A DNA stretch of 64,000 bases from Bizionia paragorgiae (GCF_900107625.1 NZ_FNQK01000003.1:1-64000); one strand, 5' to 3'; shown: positions 29,004-38,872, numbered from the stretch's first letter. The notes: a model not told the origin generated them from the sequence alone. A program made the numbers and translations.

Positions 29004-30368
29004 ATGAAGAAATTTCTATTATTAACGGCAGTTTTGACACTTTTAGCAAGTTGTGGATCTAAAGACAAAGGTCAACTAGTTGGTGTGAAAGGAAAAAAAT
29101 GGCATCCAGAAAAACCTTATGGTATGACATTGGTGCCAGGTGGTGCATTTATTATGGGTAAAGCTGATGATGATTTAGCTGGTATTCAGGATGCTCCGGC
29201 AAAAACAGTTACGGTAAGAGCTTTTTACATGGACGAAACGGAAATTACTAATAGTGAGTACCGTCAGTTTGTAGAATGGGTTCGTGACTCTACAATTAGA
29301 ACAAAATTGGCAATTTTAGCTGATGAGGTTGGTGAAACGGATTCAGAAAACCCTGGAATTGGTCAGTTTGCTTTTAAAGGCGCTAACGAAGAGGAGATGA
29401 CAGTATATGAAAAGTATATGTTTGATAACTATAGTGGCTTAGGTGAAACAGGATATGAAGGAAGAAAATTAAACAAAGAAGTTGATTTGATTTTCGATAC
29501 TGCTGAATATCCAGACGAATACTATGCTGAGGTTATGGATACAATGTATCTTCCTATAGAAGAGTCTTATAACGGACAAAGAACTTGGGATGTCACTAAG
29601 TTTAAGTTTCAATATACTTACATGGATATTGAAAAAGCGGCAAAAAATAGAAACTTAAGACGTAAGGATGTTATTATGAAAGAAGAAGTAGCTATCTACC
29701 CAGATACTACGGCTTGGATTAGAGATTTCGCTTACTCTTATAACGAACCAATGCACAACGATTACTTCTGGCACGATGCGTATAGTAACTACCCAGTAGT
29801 TGGTGTTACTTGGAAACAAGCTAAAGCATTTTGTCAATGGAGAACTTTATTACACAATGAATATAGAAAAGAGAAAAAGAAAGCTTTTGTAAACTCTTAC
29901 CGTTTGCCATCTGAGGCAGAGTGGGAGTATGCAGCAAGAGGAGGATTGCAAGCAGCAACATTCCCTTGGGGTGGGCCATATGCTAAAAACGACAGAGGTT
30001 GTTTTATGGCTAACTTTAAACCATTACGTGGTGACTATGCAGCAGATGAAGCTTTATATACTGTAGAAGCTGATGCTTATGAGCCAAATGATTTCAACCT
30101 TTACAATATGGCTGGAAACGTTTCAGAATGGGTAAACGCATCATACGATCCAGGATCATATGAGTTTGCATCGACTATTAATCCAAGTGTAAACGATAAA
30201 AATAATCAACGTAAAGTGGTTAGAGGAGGATCTTGGAAAGATGTAGCTTACTTCCTACAAGTAAGTTCAAGAGATTACGAATATGCAGATTCTTCAAGAA
30301 GTTATATTGGTTTCAGAACTGTTCAAGATTATATGGGAACTGAAGTTACGGCTAACTCTAGAAGATAA
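29004..30368 (+). CDS. gldK: Gliding motility / T9SS lipoprotein GldK
   Basis: GldK (PorK) forms, with GldN, the outer-membrane-associated periplasmic ring of the type IX secretion system. The lipobox LLASC gives Cys17. The rest is a sulfatase-modifying-factor (FGE) fold: MTLVPGGAFIMGK, FYMDETEITNSEYRQF, YRLPSEAEWEYAARGG, NVSEWVNASYD and VVRGGSWKD. It is the first gene of gldKLMN. Confidence 0.97.
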   Translation: MKKFLLLTAVLTLLASCGSKDKGQLVGVKGKKWHPEKPYGMTLVPGGAFIMGKADDDLAGIQDAPAKTVTVRAFYMDETEITNSEYRQFVEWVRDSTIRTKLAILADEVGETDSENPGIGQFAFKGANEEEMTVYEKYMFDNYSGLGETGYEGRKLNKEVDLIFDTAEYPDEYYAEVMDTMYLPIEESYNGQRTWDVTKFKFQYTYMDIEKAAKNRNLRRKDVIMKEEVAIYPDTTAWIRDFAYSYNEPMHNDYFWHDAYSNYPVVGVTWKQAKAFCQWRTLLHNEYRKEKKKAFVNSYRLPSEAEWEYAARGGLQAATFPWGGPYAKNDRGCFMANFKPLRGDYAADEALYTVEADAYEPNDFNLYNMAGNVSEWVNASYDPGSYEFASTINPSVNDKNNQRKVVRGGSWKDVAYFLQVSSRDYEYADSSRSYIGFRTVQDYMGTEVTANSRR

Positions 30369-30437
30369 TACAAATACATACCTACTAAAATAAATAAATC
30401 AACTTAACAACTAAAAATTTTAAAAAACTTAGAAATT

Positions 30438-31079
30438 ATGGCACAAAAAGGAAAACTTTCAATGATGAATATGGTCTACGGACTTGGAGCTCCAATTGTA
30501 ATTCTTGGAGCATTATTCAAAATCCAACACTGGCCTTACGCATCACTTATTTTAACAATAGGTATGATTGTTGAAGCTTTAGTATTTACAATTTCAGCAT
30601 TCGAGAAACAAGCAGGAGATTTAGATTGGTCTAAAGTATACCCAGAATTAGCTGGAGGAGAGAGTACAGGAAGAAAAAATGCAGCTAAGGTAGAAGAACC
30701 AAAAGACGCAGATGGATTATTATCTAAAAAATTAGATAACTTATTAAAAGAAGCTAAAATTGATGGTGAATTAATGGCAAGTTTAGGTAACAGCATTAAA
30801 AACTTTGAAGGTGCAGCAAAAGGAATTTCTCCAACGGTAGACTCTATCGCATCGACTAAAAAATACGGAGAGCAAATGTCTTTAGCTGCTGCTCAATTAG
30901 AATCTTTAAACAGTCTTTATAAAGTACAAATGGATAGCGCTAGCCGTCAAGCTTCAATCAATGAAGAAACGGTTGAAAATGCTAACAAATTAAAAGAGCA
31001 AATGCAGTCATTAGCATCTAACTTATCATCTTTAAACGGTGTTTATGGAGGTATGTTATCTGCAATGAACAAAAACTAA
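30438..31079 (+). CDS. gldL: T9SS/gliding motor protein GldL
   Basis: GldL and GldM form the proton-driven inner-membrane motor. Two N-terminal helices (about residues 14-30 and 35-56) carry conserved Glu46 in GMIVEALVF and Glu56. Glu46 matches the functionally important membrane Glu described in Flavobacterium. A cytoplasmic, coiled-coil-rich domain follows. Length is 213 residues. Confidence 0.97.
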   Translation: MAQKGKLSMMNMVYGLGAPIVILGALFKIQHWPYASLILTIGMIVEALVFTISAFEKQAGDLDWSKVYPELAGGESTGRKNAAKVEEPKDADGLLSKKLDNLLKEAKIDGELMASLGNSIKNFEGAAKGISPTVDSIASTKKYGEQMSLAAAQLESLNSLYKVQMDSASRQASINEETVENANKLKEQMQSLASNLSSLNGVYGGMLSAMNKN

Positions 31080-31125
31080 TTAGTAATTAGTACACGTAAT
31101 TATTAACAAAACAAACTAATTAGAC

Positions 31126-32691
31126 ATGGCAGGAGGAAAATTATCCGCAAGGCAGAAAATGATTAACTTGATGTATTTGGTGTTTATCGCAATGATGGCA
31201 ATGAATATGTCGAAAGAAGTGCTATCGGCATTTGGATTAATGGAAGCGAAGTTTGTAGAGTCTAACATGGACACTACAGAAAAAAACAGCTTGTTATTAG
31301 CCGATTTAGAAAATAAAGCAGAAGAGAAACCAGAAGACTTCGCAGTACCTGCGACTAAAGCAAAACAAGTAAGTCTTGCTTCAGATAAGTTTTTTAGATA
31401 TATCGAAACTTTAAAAGTAGACTTATTAAAAAGTGGAGGTTACGAAGTAGATCCTGTAACAGGACAATTACCTTTTCAAGCAATGGATAAAACAGATATC
31501 CTTGACGAGAAATGGTTTACAGGAGATCGTTTAACTAAAGGTGGTGAAGAAGTTTTGGCTAAAATTGAAGAGTACAAAAAAGAAATTCATGCAATTTTAG
31601 GAACTGATGTAAAGTATAAAAAAGCAATTGAAAGTTTCAATAAGCGTTTTAATACTGACCCAATGAAAGATGCTGAAGGAAAAGAAATTCCTTGGTTAGA
31701 TTACCACTATAAAGGGTATCCAGCAATTGCATCTTACACGAAGTTAACAGCAATGCAAAACGATGTAAAAGTAACAGAAGCAAATATGTTTAACCTTTTC
31801 TTAGGTAATACTTTAGATGCTGCTGTATCACTTAATAACTATCAAGCTATTGTACTAGCAGATAAATCAGCGTTTTTTGCTGGTGAAAAATTCTCAGGTA
31901 GAGTAGTATTAGGTAAATATGCTAATGTAACGCCTACTAAATTAGAAGTTCAAGGAAATGAAATAGAGGTTGCAAATGCAATTGATTCTACTGGAGCTGC
32001 TAAATTAGACTTTAATGTAGGTAATGTAGGAGCACATGAAATTCAAGGAAAATTTACATTCTTAGAGGATGGTAAGCCTTTAGAAATTCCTATTAAAGGT
32101 AACTATGTGGTAGTGCCACGTCCTAACTCTGCTACAATATCTGCAGATAAGATGAACGTTGTATACCGTGGAGTATCTAACCCAATGACGATTTCTTTTG
32201 CTGGTGTTCCAGATAATAAAGTATCGGCTAGTGGATCAGGACTTAAAAAAGGATCTAAGCCAGGATCTTATACTATGGTTCCAACTTCAGGAAGAGAGGT
32301 TACTATCAATGTAAGCGCTACTCTTGATGATGGTTCTAAAGCTTCAGATAAGAAAACATTTAGAATTAAAGATATCCCAACACCTTCTGGTCAATTAGCT
32401 GGAAAAACTGGATCTTTCAAATTACCTAGAAACAACGTGGAGATTGGTAAAATTGGTGCGGTCTTAGAAGACTTCGATTTCGATTTACCTTTAACAGTTA
32501 CTGGATTTAAAATGAAAGTTCCTGGTCAACCAAGTGTAACGGTATCAGGAAACAGACTTAACGGTCAAGCTAAAGCAGCTTTAAGAAAAGCTAAAAGAGG
32601 TGCCGATGTTCAGATATTTGATATTAAATCAAGATCTAACGGTCCTAAAATTAAGCCAGCTGCTCCAATTATTATAGAGTTATCTAACTAA
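31126..32691 (+). CDS. gldM: T9SS/gliding motor protein GldM
   Basis: One N-terminal membrane helix (about residues 15-35) has conserved Arg9 just before it. The long periplasmic part is made of the four known beta domains that reach toward the GldK/GldN ring. The family start MAGGKLSARQKMINLMYL is intact. Length (521 residues) is normal. Confidence 0.97.
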   Translation: MAGGKLSARQKMINLMYLVFIAMMAMNMSKEVLSAFGLMEAKFVESNMDTTEKNSLLLADLENKAEEKPEDFAVPATKAKQVSLASDKFFRYIETLKVDLLKSGGYEVDPVTGQLPFQAMDKTDILDEKWFTGDRLTKGGEEVLAKIEEYKKEIHAILGTDVKYKKAIESFNKRFNTDPMKDAEGKEIPWLDYHYKGYPAIASYTKLTAMQNDVKVTEANMFNLFLGNTLDAAVSLNNYQAIVLADKSAFFAGEKFSGRVVLGKYANVTPTKLEVQGNEIEVANAIDSTGAAKLDFNVGNVGAHEIQGKFTFLEDGKPLEIPIKGNYVVVPRPNSATISADKMNVVYRGVSNPMTISFAGVPDNKVSASGSGLKKGSKPGSYTMVPTSGREVTINVSATLDDGSKASDKKTFRIKDIPTPSGQLAGKTGSFKLPRNNVEIGKIGAVLEDFDFDLPLTVTGFKMKVPGQPSVTVSGNRLNGQAKAALRKAKRGADVQIFDIKSRSNGPKIKPAAPIIIELSN

Positions 32692-32733
32692 TCATCCAAC
32701 TTTGTAATTAATAACAATTAAATTATTTTTAGA

Positions 32734-33633
32734 ATGAATTATAAATCTTTATTAACAGTTATTTTAGGAGTGTGTTTGTCTTCAGGAGCGTTTGCTCAGG
32801 CTAACATATTAAATGCTAAAGCTCCAGAAGAAATCGGAGTAAGAACTGAAGAACAGAAAGCGCTAGATAACGACAAACCGTTAAATTACGGGTACGTTGA
32901 CGATAGAGATATTATGTTCGCTAAAATGACTTGGGAAAAAGTAGTACTAGATGAGCGTGTTAACTTCCCGTTATATTACCCTGTAGATACCAACAACATT
33001 GGTAGCGACAGAAGATCACTTTACGATGTTTTAACCAAGGCAATAGCCACTGGTAAAATTGATAAAGTATATAACGATTCGTATTTCACTGGTTTACGTA
33101 CTCAAAAAGAACTTAGAGACATTACAACAAAGGTGGATACTTTAGAAATAGGGTACGACCAGTTTAATGCCGATGGTTTTGTAGATCCTGAGTATATTAC
33201 AACTCGAAAAATTTCATCTTTTGATGTAAGCGCTTATTTAATTAAAGGACTTTGGTATTTCGACAAGCGTCAAGGAGAATTAAAGTATAGACTATTAGGT
33301 ATTGCTCCTGCAGCACCGGATGTTAACTTTATCGATTCTAACGACGAAGCGAATAAATTACCAAACCCATTATTTTGGATTTTCTATCCGGATGCTAGAA
33401 ACGTATTACACGATGCTAAATCGTTTAACACTAAAAATAGTGCCGTTCCATTTAGCTTCGATCACATTTTAAACTCAAGACGATTTAACGGTGTGATTTA
33501 TAAAGAAGAAAATGTTTACGGAGATAGAACAATCGACGAGTATGTTGCAGAAAATGCTTTAATGCAATTGTTAGAGTCTGAAAGAATCAAAGAGAAAATT
33601 AGAAATTTTGAATTAGATATGTGGTCATACTAA
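32734..33633 (+). CDS. gldN: Gliding motility / T9SS periplasmic protein GldN
   Basis: A signal peptide (cleavage near AFAQ, residue 22) precedes the GldN domain with YVDDRDIMFAKMTWE, DVSAYLIKGLWYFDK and FRxN-like elements. It binds GldK in the periplasmic ring. It is last in the operon and is followed by a strong terminator. Confidence 0.96.
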   Translation: MNYKSLLTVILGVCLSSGAFAQANILNAKAPEEIGVRTEEQKALDNDKPLNYGYVDDRDIMFAKMTWEKVVLDERVNFPLYYPVDTNNIGSDRRSLYDVLTKAIATGKIDKVYNDSYFTGLRTQKELRDITTKVDTLEIGYDQFNADGFVDPEYITTRKISSFDVSAYLIKGLWYFDKRQGELKYRLLGIAPAAPDVNFIDSNDEANKLPNPLFWIFYPDARNVLHDAKSFNTKNSAVPFSFDHILNSRRFNGVIYKEENVYGDRTIDEYVAENALMQLLESERIKEKIRNFELDMWSY

Positions 33634-33652
33634 TTTGATTACTATAGTTTAT

Positions 33653-33690
33653 AAAAGCGCCCACTTGTTAAGTGGGCGCTTTTTGTTTTT
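33653..33690 (+). terminator. Terminator of gldKLMN
   Basis: Arms aaaagcgcccact and agtgggcgctttt have a short loop (TGTTA) and a T tract. It is a strong intrinsic terminator. Confidence 0.92.
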
Positions 33691-33716
33691 ACCGCTTTCA
33701 GAATCGTTTAAATTGA

Positions 33717-33724
33717 TATCTTCG
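33717..33724 (+). promoter_or_regulatory. -7-like box of the FAD oxidoreductase gene
   Basis: TATCTTCG is one mismatch from TAnnTTTG. It ends only 5 nt before the ATG at 33730, so the mRNA would be leaderless or nearly so. Confidence 0.4.
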
Positions 33725-33729
33725 CAGTT

Positions 33730-34773
33730 ATGAATGTAGATTATATTATAGTAGGTTGCGGACTTGCAGGGGTCTCTTTTTGTGAGCAATTAATAGCGAA
33801 TGATAAAACGTTTGTTGTAATTAATAATCACTCACAACAAGCATCCTTAGTTGCTGGTGGGGTGTATAACCCTGTTGTTCTAAAACGTTTTAGCGTCGTT
33901 TGGAAATCTGTAGAACAGCTGGCGGTTGCTCTACCCATGTACAAAAGAATTGAAGAACGCTTGAATGTCCAATTAGATTATAAAATACCCGTTTATAGGC
34001 GTTTTACCTCCTTAGAGGAGCAAAATGATTGGTATACGGCTTCAGAGCAATCTGAGCTCTCTAAATTCATGTCCGACTCCCTTATTAAGAATTTAAATCC
34101 GTCGGTGAATGCGGACTTTGGTTTTGGTGAAGTTTTAGATACGGGTAAAATTGATACCCAGTGTTTAATTGATCACTATACGTCCTATTTAAAAGAAAAC
34201 AATCAGCTAGTACAGGAAACTTTCGATTTTGAAGCGATTACCTTTGGGGATACTGAAATCAACTACAAAACGATTAAAGCCAAACATATTGTATTTGCTG
34301 AAGGCTACGGTGTAGTAAACAACTATTTCTTTCCTGATATAAAATTAAAAGAAGCTAAGGGAGAGTTATTGACCATACATGCACCTGAACTTAAGATCGA
34401 TTATATTTTAAAGGCGAATGTTTTTATTATACCTATGGGTAATGATCTGTATACTGTGGGTTCAACTTATAATTGGACAGATAAATCTAATACAGTTACA
34501 GAAGCGGCTAAAGTTGAGTTGTTAGCCAAACTAAAGCCGCTTATAAACTGTGATTTTAAAGTTGTTGGACAATCGGCTGGTATCCGTCCTACAGTGAGTA
34601 ATAGGCGTCCAGTTATTGGTACCCACCCAGAACACCATAACGTACATATTATTAATGGTCTAGGAACCCGGGGCGTGATGATAGGGCCCTATATAGCTAA
34701 AATTCTTTATAATGCTATAGAAAATAAAGGTGCTATAGATAGTGAAATCGATTATAAACGCTTTATTTCTTAG
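33730..34773 (+). CDS. FAD-dependent oxidoreductase (DAO family)
   Basis: An N-terminal Rossmann motif (IIVGCGLAGVSFCEQL, residues 6-21) binds FAD, and the C-terminal part (GTRPTV-like GIRPTVSNRRPVIGTH, NGLGTRGVMIGPY) matches the D-amino-acid oxidase/GlyOx fold. The substrate is not evident. It overlaps the convergent DUF983 gene by 11 bp. Confidence 0.85.
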   Translation: MNVDYIIVGCGLAGVSFCEQLIANDKTFVVINNHSQQASLVAGGVYNPVVLKRFSVVWKSVEQLAVALPMYKRIEERLNVQLDYKIPVYRRFTSLEEQNDWYTASEQSELSKFMSDSLIKNLNPSVNADFGFGEVLDTGKIDTQCLIDHYTSYLKENNQLVQETFDFEAITFGDTEINYKTIKAKHIVFAEGYGVVNNYFFPDIKLKEAKGELLTIHAPELKIDYILKANVFIIPMGNDLYTVGSTYNWTDKSNTVTEAAKVELLAKLKPLINCDFKVVGQSAGIRPTVSNRRPVIGTHPEHHNVHIINGLGTRGVMIGPYIAKILYNAIENKGAIDSEIDYKRFIS

Positions 34774-35176
34774 CTTTTTTATCTAGTTTTTTATCGTAGC
34801 TTAAGAAGATGTTAATCCATATATTTCGCGACAAACGCATAATGTATGGCATGAACACTATTAAGGTTCCTACTATAGCCCAAAAGCCTATTTCCTTCGA
34901 ACTGCCAAGAAATACATAACTAATTATCCAAGCGGCAGTGGCAAAAGCAATACCTACCCCATAACTCACATACATAGAACCGTAAAAGAAAGACGGTTCA
35001 ATTTGGTATTTTGTATGACAATGACCGCACCTTTCATGCATTTGGAATACTTCGGTTAACACATAAGGGTTCTTGTTTTTATACATAGACTCGTTATGGC
35101 ACTTCGGACAAACACCTGTGAAAATTCCGTATAATTTAGATCCTTTTTTAAACATATTATTTACGTACTTTTGCAT
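34763..35176 (-). CDS. DUF983 membrane protein with zinc-ribbon motifs
   Basis: The family features are CPKCHNESMYK and CGHCHTKYQIEPSFFYGSMYVSYG, followed by two membrane helices. Two Cys pairs could bind zinc. The true start may be Met8 (MFKKGSKLYG) rather than Met1. Function is unknown. Confidence 0.8.
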   Translation of the reverse strand: MQKYVNNMFKKGSKLYGIFTGVCPKCHNESMYKNKNPYVLTEVFQMHERCGHCHTKYQIEPSFFYGSMYVSYGVGIAFATAAWIISYVFLGSSKEIGFWAIVGTLIVFMPYIMRLSRNIWINIFLSYDKKLDKKAKK

Positions 35177-35364
35177 TTTTATAATCTAAACGCGTAGTTA
35201 ACTAAAAAGTTAAAGAGAACGGTGTTCTAGACTTGATTTTTTTCTTTCTCAGAAGAAAAGTTTCTCCTAACACTGGTGCTTTATAACCGCTTTTATTAAG
35301 ATAGCGTTCTAAACACAAAATTAAGTTTTATAAACTGAAACTTGGTAACAATAGTTGCAAATTT

Positions 35365-37272
35365 ATGCTAAACATACATAATTTATCCATATCATTTCAA
35401 GGCGTTTATTTATTTGAAGACATCACGTTTAAACTCGGTAACGGGGATAGAGTCGGGCTTATTGGTAAAAATGGAGCCGGAAAATCTACGATGCTTAAAA
35501 TTCTATCTAAAGAGATGGAACCCGATACAGGACAAATCGCTTCTGATAAGGAACTTAAAATAGGATTCTTAAAACAAGATATCGATTTTGTACTAGGGCG
35601 TACAGTTTTAGAGGAATCTTACCAAGCCTTTACAGAAATTAAGGAGTTGGAAGCTAAAATGGAATATATAAATACGCAATTGGCAGAGCGTACGGATTAT
35701 GAAAGTGAGGGATATCATGATTTGATGGTTGAGCTTAACGAGGTGCAACATCAGTATGAAATTGTAGGCGGGTATAATTACCAAGGGGAAACAGAGAAAA
35801 TTCTTCAAGGTTTAGGATTTAAACGTGAGGATTTTAATAAACTTACCGATACCTTTTCAGGAGGATGGCGTATGCGTATTGAATTAGCAAAGTTGTTGCT
35901 TCAAAATAACGATGTACTTCTTTTAGATGAGCCTACCAACCACTTGGATATCGAATCTATTATATGGTTAGAAGGCTTTCTTAAAAATTATTTTGGTGCA
36001 GTGGCTATCGTATCTCACGATAAGATGTTCTTAGATAATGTAACCAATCGTACTATCGAAATTTCTTTAGGTCGTATTTACGATTATCCAAAACCGTATA
36101 GTCAATACCTAGTATTGCGCGAAGAATTACGTTCTCAACAATTGGCATCGCAAAAGAATCAGCAAAAACAAATTGAGCAAACCGAGAAATTGATCGAAAA
36201 ATTTAGAGCTAAGGCAAGTAAGGCTACAATGGCTCAATCTTTAATAAAAAAACTTGATAAGATTGATAGAATAGAGGTCGATGAAGATGATAATAGCGTC
36301 ATGACCTTAAACTTTCCAGTGTCTATCACACCAGGTAAAGTTGTTATTGAAGCCGAAAACCTATCTAAAAGCTACGGTAATAAACAGGTGCTTTCTGGTG
36401 TTAATTTACTTATAGAACGCGATGCTAAAACAGCTTTTGTAGGGCAAAACGGACAAGGTAAATCAACCTTGGCAAAAATATTAGTCGGCGATATCGAGCA
36501 TGGCGGTCATTTAAAGTTGGGGCATAATGTGCAAATCGGATACTTTGCACAAAATCAAGCGGAATATTTAGACGGGAGTAAAACCGTTTTAGATACCATG
36601 ATTGATGCCGCTAATGAAACCAATAGAAGTAAAGTACGAGATATCTTAGGATCCTTTTTATTCCGTGGTGATGAAGCAGAGAAATATGTAAGGGTACTTT
36701 CGGGAGGAGAAAGAAATCGTTTGGCTTTAGCGAAACTAATGCTTCAACCGTTTAACGTCCTGATTATGGATGAGCCTACCAACCACTTAGATATTAAATC
36801 TAAGAACGTCTTAAAAGAGGCCCTGATTAAATTTGAAGGTACTTTGATTTTAGTATCTCACGATAGGGACTTTTTACAAGGGCTAACCTCTACACTATAC
36901 GAGTTTAAAGATCAAAATATTAAAAAGTATTTAGGAGATATCGACTACTACCTAGAGCAACGTAAAGTTGAAAACCTTAGGGAAGTAGAAAAACGTACGG
37001 TGGTAAAAGAAACCCCTAAAGAAACTAAGAAACAAAGTTACGACGATCAAAAACGCCTTAAATCACTTAATAATAAATTAAGTAATATAGAATCTAAAAT
37101 CAGCCAATTAGAGAAAGAAATCAAAGCTATCGATGTAGAATTAGCCACTAACTATGATCAAGTCGTTTCCGATCCTAAGTTTTTTGGTGCTTATGAAGCT
37201 AAAAAGGAGAAGTTGAAGACGCTAATGGAAGATTGGGAAACGGTGCAAGAAGAACTCGACGAAATGGCCTAA
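35365..37272 (+). CDS. ABC-F family ATPase (Uup/YheS-like)
   Basis: Two ABC domains lie in one chain with no membrane part. Walker A motifs are GKNGAGKST and GQNGQGKST, and signature motifs are FSGGWRMRIELA and LSGGERNRLALA. Between them is the P-site-tRNA interaction linker. A C-terminal coiled coil (about residues 560-630) is typical of Uup-like members. ABC-F proteins act on ribosomes; which subgroup this belongs to is not certain. Confidence 0.92.
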   Translation: MLNIHNLSISFQGVYLFEDITFKLGNGDRVGLIGKNGAGKSTMLKILSKEMEPDTGQIASDKELKIGFLKQDIDFVLGRTVLEESYQAFTEIKELEAKMEYINTQLAERTDYESEGYHDLMVELNEVQHQYEIVGGYNYQGETEKILQGLGFKREDFNKLTDTFSGGWRMRIELAKLLLQNNDVLLLDEPTNHLDIESIIWLEGFLKNYFGAVAIVSHDKMFLDNVTNRTIEISLGRIYDYPKPYSQYLVLREELRSQQLASQKNQQKQIEQTEKLIEKFRAKASKATMAQSLIKKLDKIDRIEVDEDDNSVMTLNFPVSITPGKVVIEAENLSKSYGNKQVLSGVNLLIERDAKTAFVGQNGQGKSTLAKILVGDIEHGGHLKLGHNVQIGYFAQNQAEYLDGSKTVLDTMIDAANETNRSKVRDILGSFLFRGDEAEKYVRVLSGGERNRLALAKLMLQPFNVLIMDEPTNHLDIKSKNVLKEALIKFEGTLILVSHDRDFLQGLTSTLYEFKDQNIKKYLGDIDYYLEQRKVENLREVEKRTVVKETPKETKKQSYDDQKRLKSLNNKLSNIESKISQLEKEIKAIDVELATNYDQVVSDPKFFGAYEAKKEKLKTLMEDWETVQEELDEMA

Positions 37273-37372
37273 AAACAGGGTGTTTTACAGGCTTTAACCG
37301 CTAATTCTCACAGGGATAATGATTTAGGGTAGTTCTGAATTGAATTTTTATTGTGCAGTTCATCGAAAAAAG

Positions 37373-37403
37373 TTGCAGTTTGTCTTCGTTCGCGTTATAT
37401 TTG
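37373..37403 (+). promoter_or_regulatory. Promoter of the LRR protein gene
   Basis: TTG (37373-37375) and TATATTTG (37396-37403) are spaced by 20 bp, an exact Bacteroidota consensus. The start codon is 28 nt downstream. Confidence 0.7.
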
Positions 37404-37431
37404 GACTCTAATAGTCTCAAATCTATAGCTT

Positions 37432-38250
37432 ATGAAAACGATTACACTAACATTATTTTGCTTATTTGTATCTGTAATATCGATTGCTAATGTGTCTACA
37501 CAAGAAAAGGAGGCTTTAGTATCTTTATACCATGCCACCCAAGGAGAGCAATGGAAAAATACTTGGAATCTTTCAGAACCTGTACATACATGGTATGGAG
37601 TTACTGTAGAAGATAACAAAGTGGTGGGCTTAGATTTACAGTATAACAATTTAGTGGGGACCTTGCCTCAGTCTATTGGTGAATTACACTATTTACAGAC
37701 TTTAAATTTAGGATTTAATACGATCTCAGGAACAATACCAGCAGCAATAGCAGAGTTAACTCAATTAACCTCTTTAGAGCTATTTTTAAATAAACTACAT
37801 GGTTCTATCCCTTCGGAAATAGGGAATTTAAAACAATTAAAAAAATTGTCTTTATTTAGTAATGCCCTTTCTGGAACTATTCCAACACGTTTAGGTGAAT
37901 TAAGTGCACTTGAAGAATTAGAATTAGGAAGTAATTTATTAACAGGTTCTATTCCTTTTGAATTAGGAGCACTATCTAATCTGAAAATGTTAAGTTTAAT
38001 CGATAATCAACTTACTGGGCATATTCCGGCGGAGTTAGGAGATTTAGTACATTTAGAAGTACTTGTATTATCTGATAATAAATTAGTTGGTCATTTACCG
38101 CTTGCCTTTAACAGCTTAACTAATCTTCATACTATGATGGTTAGCGATAACAATATGAATCGTGAATACATCACCGTGGTAGGAAACCCTACAGACGTAA
38201 GTAAATCTATTTTAAATATAGAGGATACTTATGTTGTAGAACGCGATTAG
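37432..38250 (+). CDS. Secreted plant-type leucine-rich-repeat protein
   Basis: A signal peptide (about residues 1-20) is followed by an N-terminal cap like that of plant LRR proteins (EKEALVSLYHATQGEQWKN, TWYGVTVEDNKVVGLDL). About seven repeats of roughly 24 residues follow, with the plant-specific N-x-L-x-G-x-I-P pattern. No T9SS C-terminal domain is visible, so it may remain periplasmic. A binding role is likely; the ligand is unknown. It has its own promoter and terminator. Confidence 0.85.
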   Translation: MKTITLTLFCLFVSVISIANVSTQEKEALVSLYHATQGEQWKNTWNLSEPVHTWYGVTVEDNKVVGLDLQYNNLVGTLPQSIGELHYLQTLNLGFNTISGTIPAAIAELTQLTSLELFLNKLHGSIPSEIGNLKQLKKLSLFSNALSGTIPTRLGELSALEELELGSNLLTGSIPFELGALSNLKMLSLIDNQLTGHIPAELGDLVHLEVLVLSDNKLVGHLPLAFNSLTNLHTMMVSDNNMNREYITVVGNPTDVSKSILNIEDTYVVERD

Positions 38251-38278
38251 TTTGTAACAATACATTATATCTTATTTT

Positions 38279-38308
38279 AAAAGCCAGCTATTTAGTTGGC
38301 TTTTTTTA
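38279..38308 (+). terminator. Terminator of the LRR gene
   Basis: Arms aaaagccagc and gttggctttt pair with one G-T wobble and are followed by a T run. Confidence 0.85.
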
Positions 38309-38330
38309 TATTTATAAATAAACAAAGACA

Positions 38331-38510
38331 ATGCACGAACACTTTTTTGAGTGTCCCTACTGCTGGGAGACTATCTCCATGTTACTTGATCCTAGTGTGA
38401 TTAAGCAGGCCTATGTTGAGGATTGTGAAGTGTGTTGCAATCCTATTCAGATTTCTGTAAATTATTTTAACGGAGAACTTGTTGGTTTTGAAGCGATTAA
38501 TATAGGGTAG
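38331..38510 (+). CDS. CPXCG-motif small cysteine-rich protein
   Basis: This 59-residue protein begins MHEHFFECPYCWETISML and later has CEVCCNPIQIS. The two Cys pairs form a predicted zinc ribbon and the pattern matches the Cys_rich_CPXG family. The function of this family is unknown. The frame is closed by TAG at 38508, and the tRNA promoter follows directly. Confidence 0.8.
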   Translation: MHEHFFECPYCWETISMLLDPSVIKQAYVEDCEVCCNPIQISVNYFNGELVGFEAINIG

Positions 38511-38532
38511 TAATTTTTTACTAAAATAATGC

Positions 38533-38562
38533 TTGTTATATCTAAAAAGGTTTGTATATTTG
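38533..38562 (+). promoter_or_regulatory. Promoter of the initiator tRNA
   Basis: TTG (38533-38535) and TATATTTG (38555-38562) are 19 bp apart, and the tRNA begins 11 nt after the box. Confidence 0.75.
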
Positions 38563-38573
38563 CAGTCGAATAG

Positions 38574-38646
<73 letters not shown>

Positions 38647-38655
38647 CTAGTAAAG

Positions 38656-38689
38656 AAAAGGCTTTGCAGAAATGTGAGGCCTTTTTTTA
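38656..38689 (+). terminator. Terminator after tRNA-fMet
   Basis: Arms AAAAGGC and GCCTTTT enclose 16 bases and are followed by T residues. Confidence 0.75.
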
Positions 38690-38697
38690 TTTCCAAT

Positions 38698-38719
38698 AGT
38701 ACAGAATAAGTACAGAATA
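38698..38719 (+). repeat. Tandem 11-bp repeat AGTACAGAATA
   Basis: Two perfect head-to-tail copies (38698-38708 and 38709-38719) lie 51 nt past the tRNA end. Such repeats next to a tRNA integration site can be integrase arm-binding sites; that is inference. Confidence 0.7.
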
Positions 38720-38855
38720 TTCCTATTTTCAAAATTCAATTCTATTTATGCTCATTTGCCTTCTATTGATAATAAGTAGTATCAAATATCTAAATAGTGT
38801 TTGGATATAAAGGTGAACATTCTTTCTTTGCACAACCTGTGCATCCATTATTTTG

Positions 38856-38863
38856 TATCTTTG
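38856..38863 (+). promoter_or_regulatory. -7 promoter box for the metal island's first gene
   Basis: TATCTTTG is an exact TAnnTTTG match. It ends 9 nt before the ATG at 38873. The nearest upstream TTG (38828-38830) is 25 bp away, a little long. Confidence 0.55.
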
Positions 38864-38872
38864 TCAAACTTT

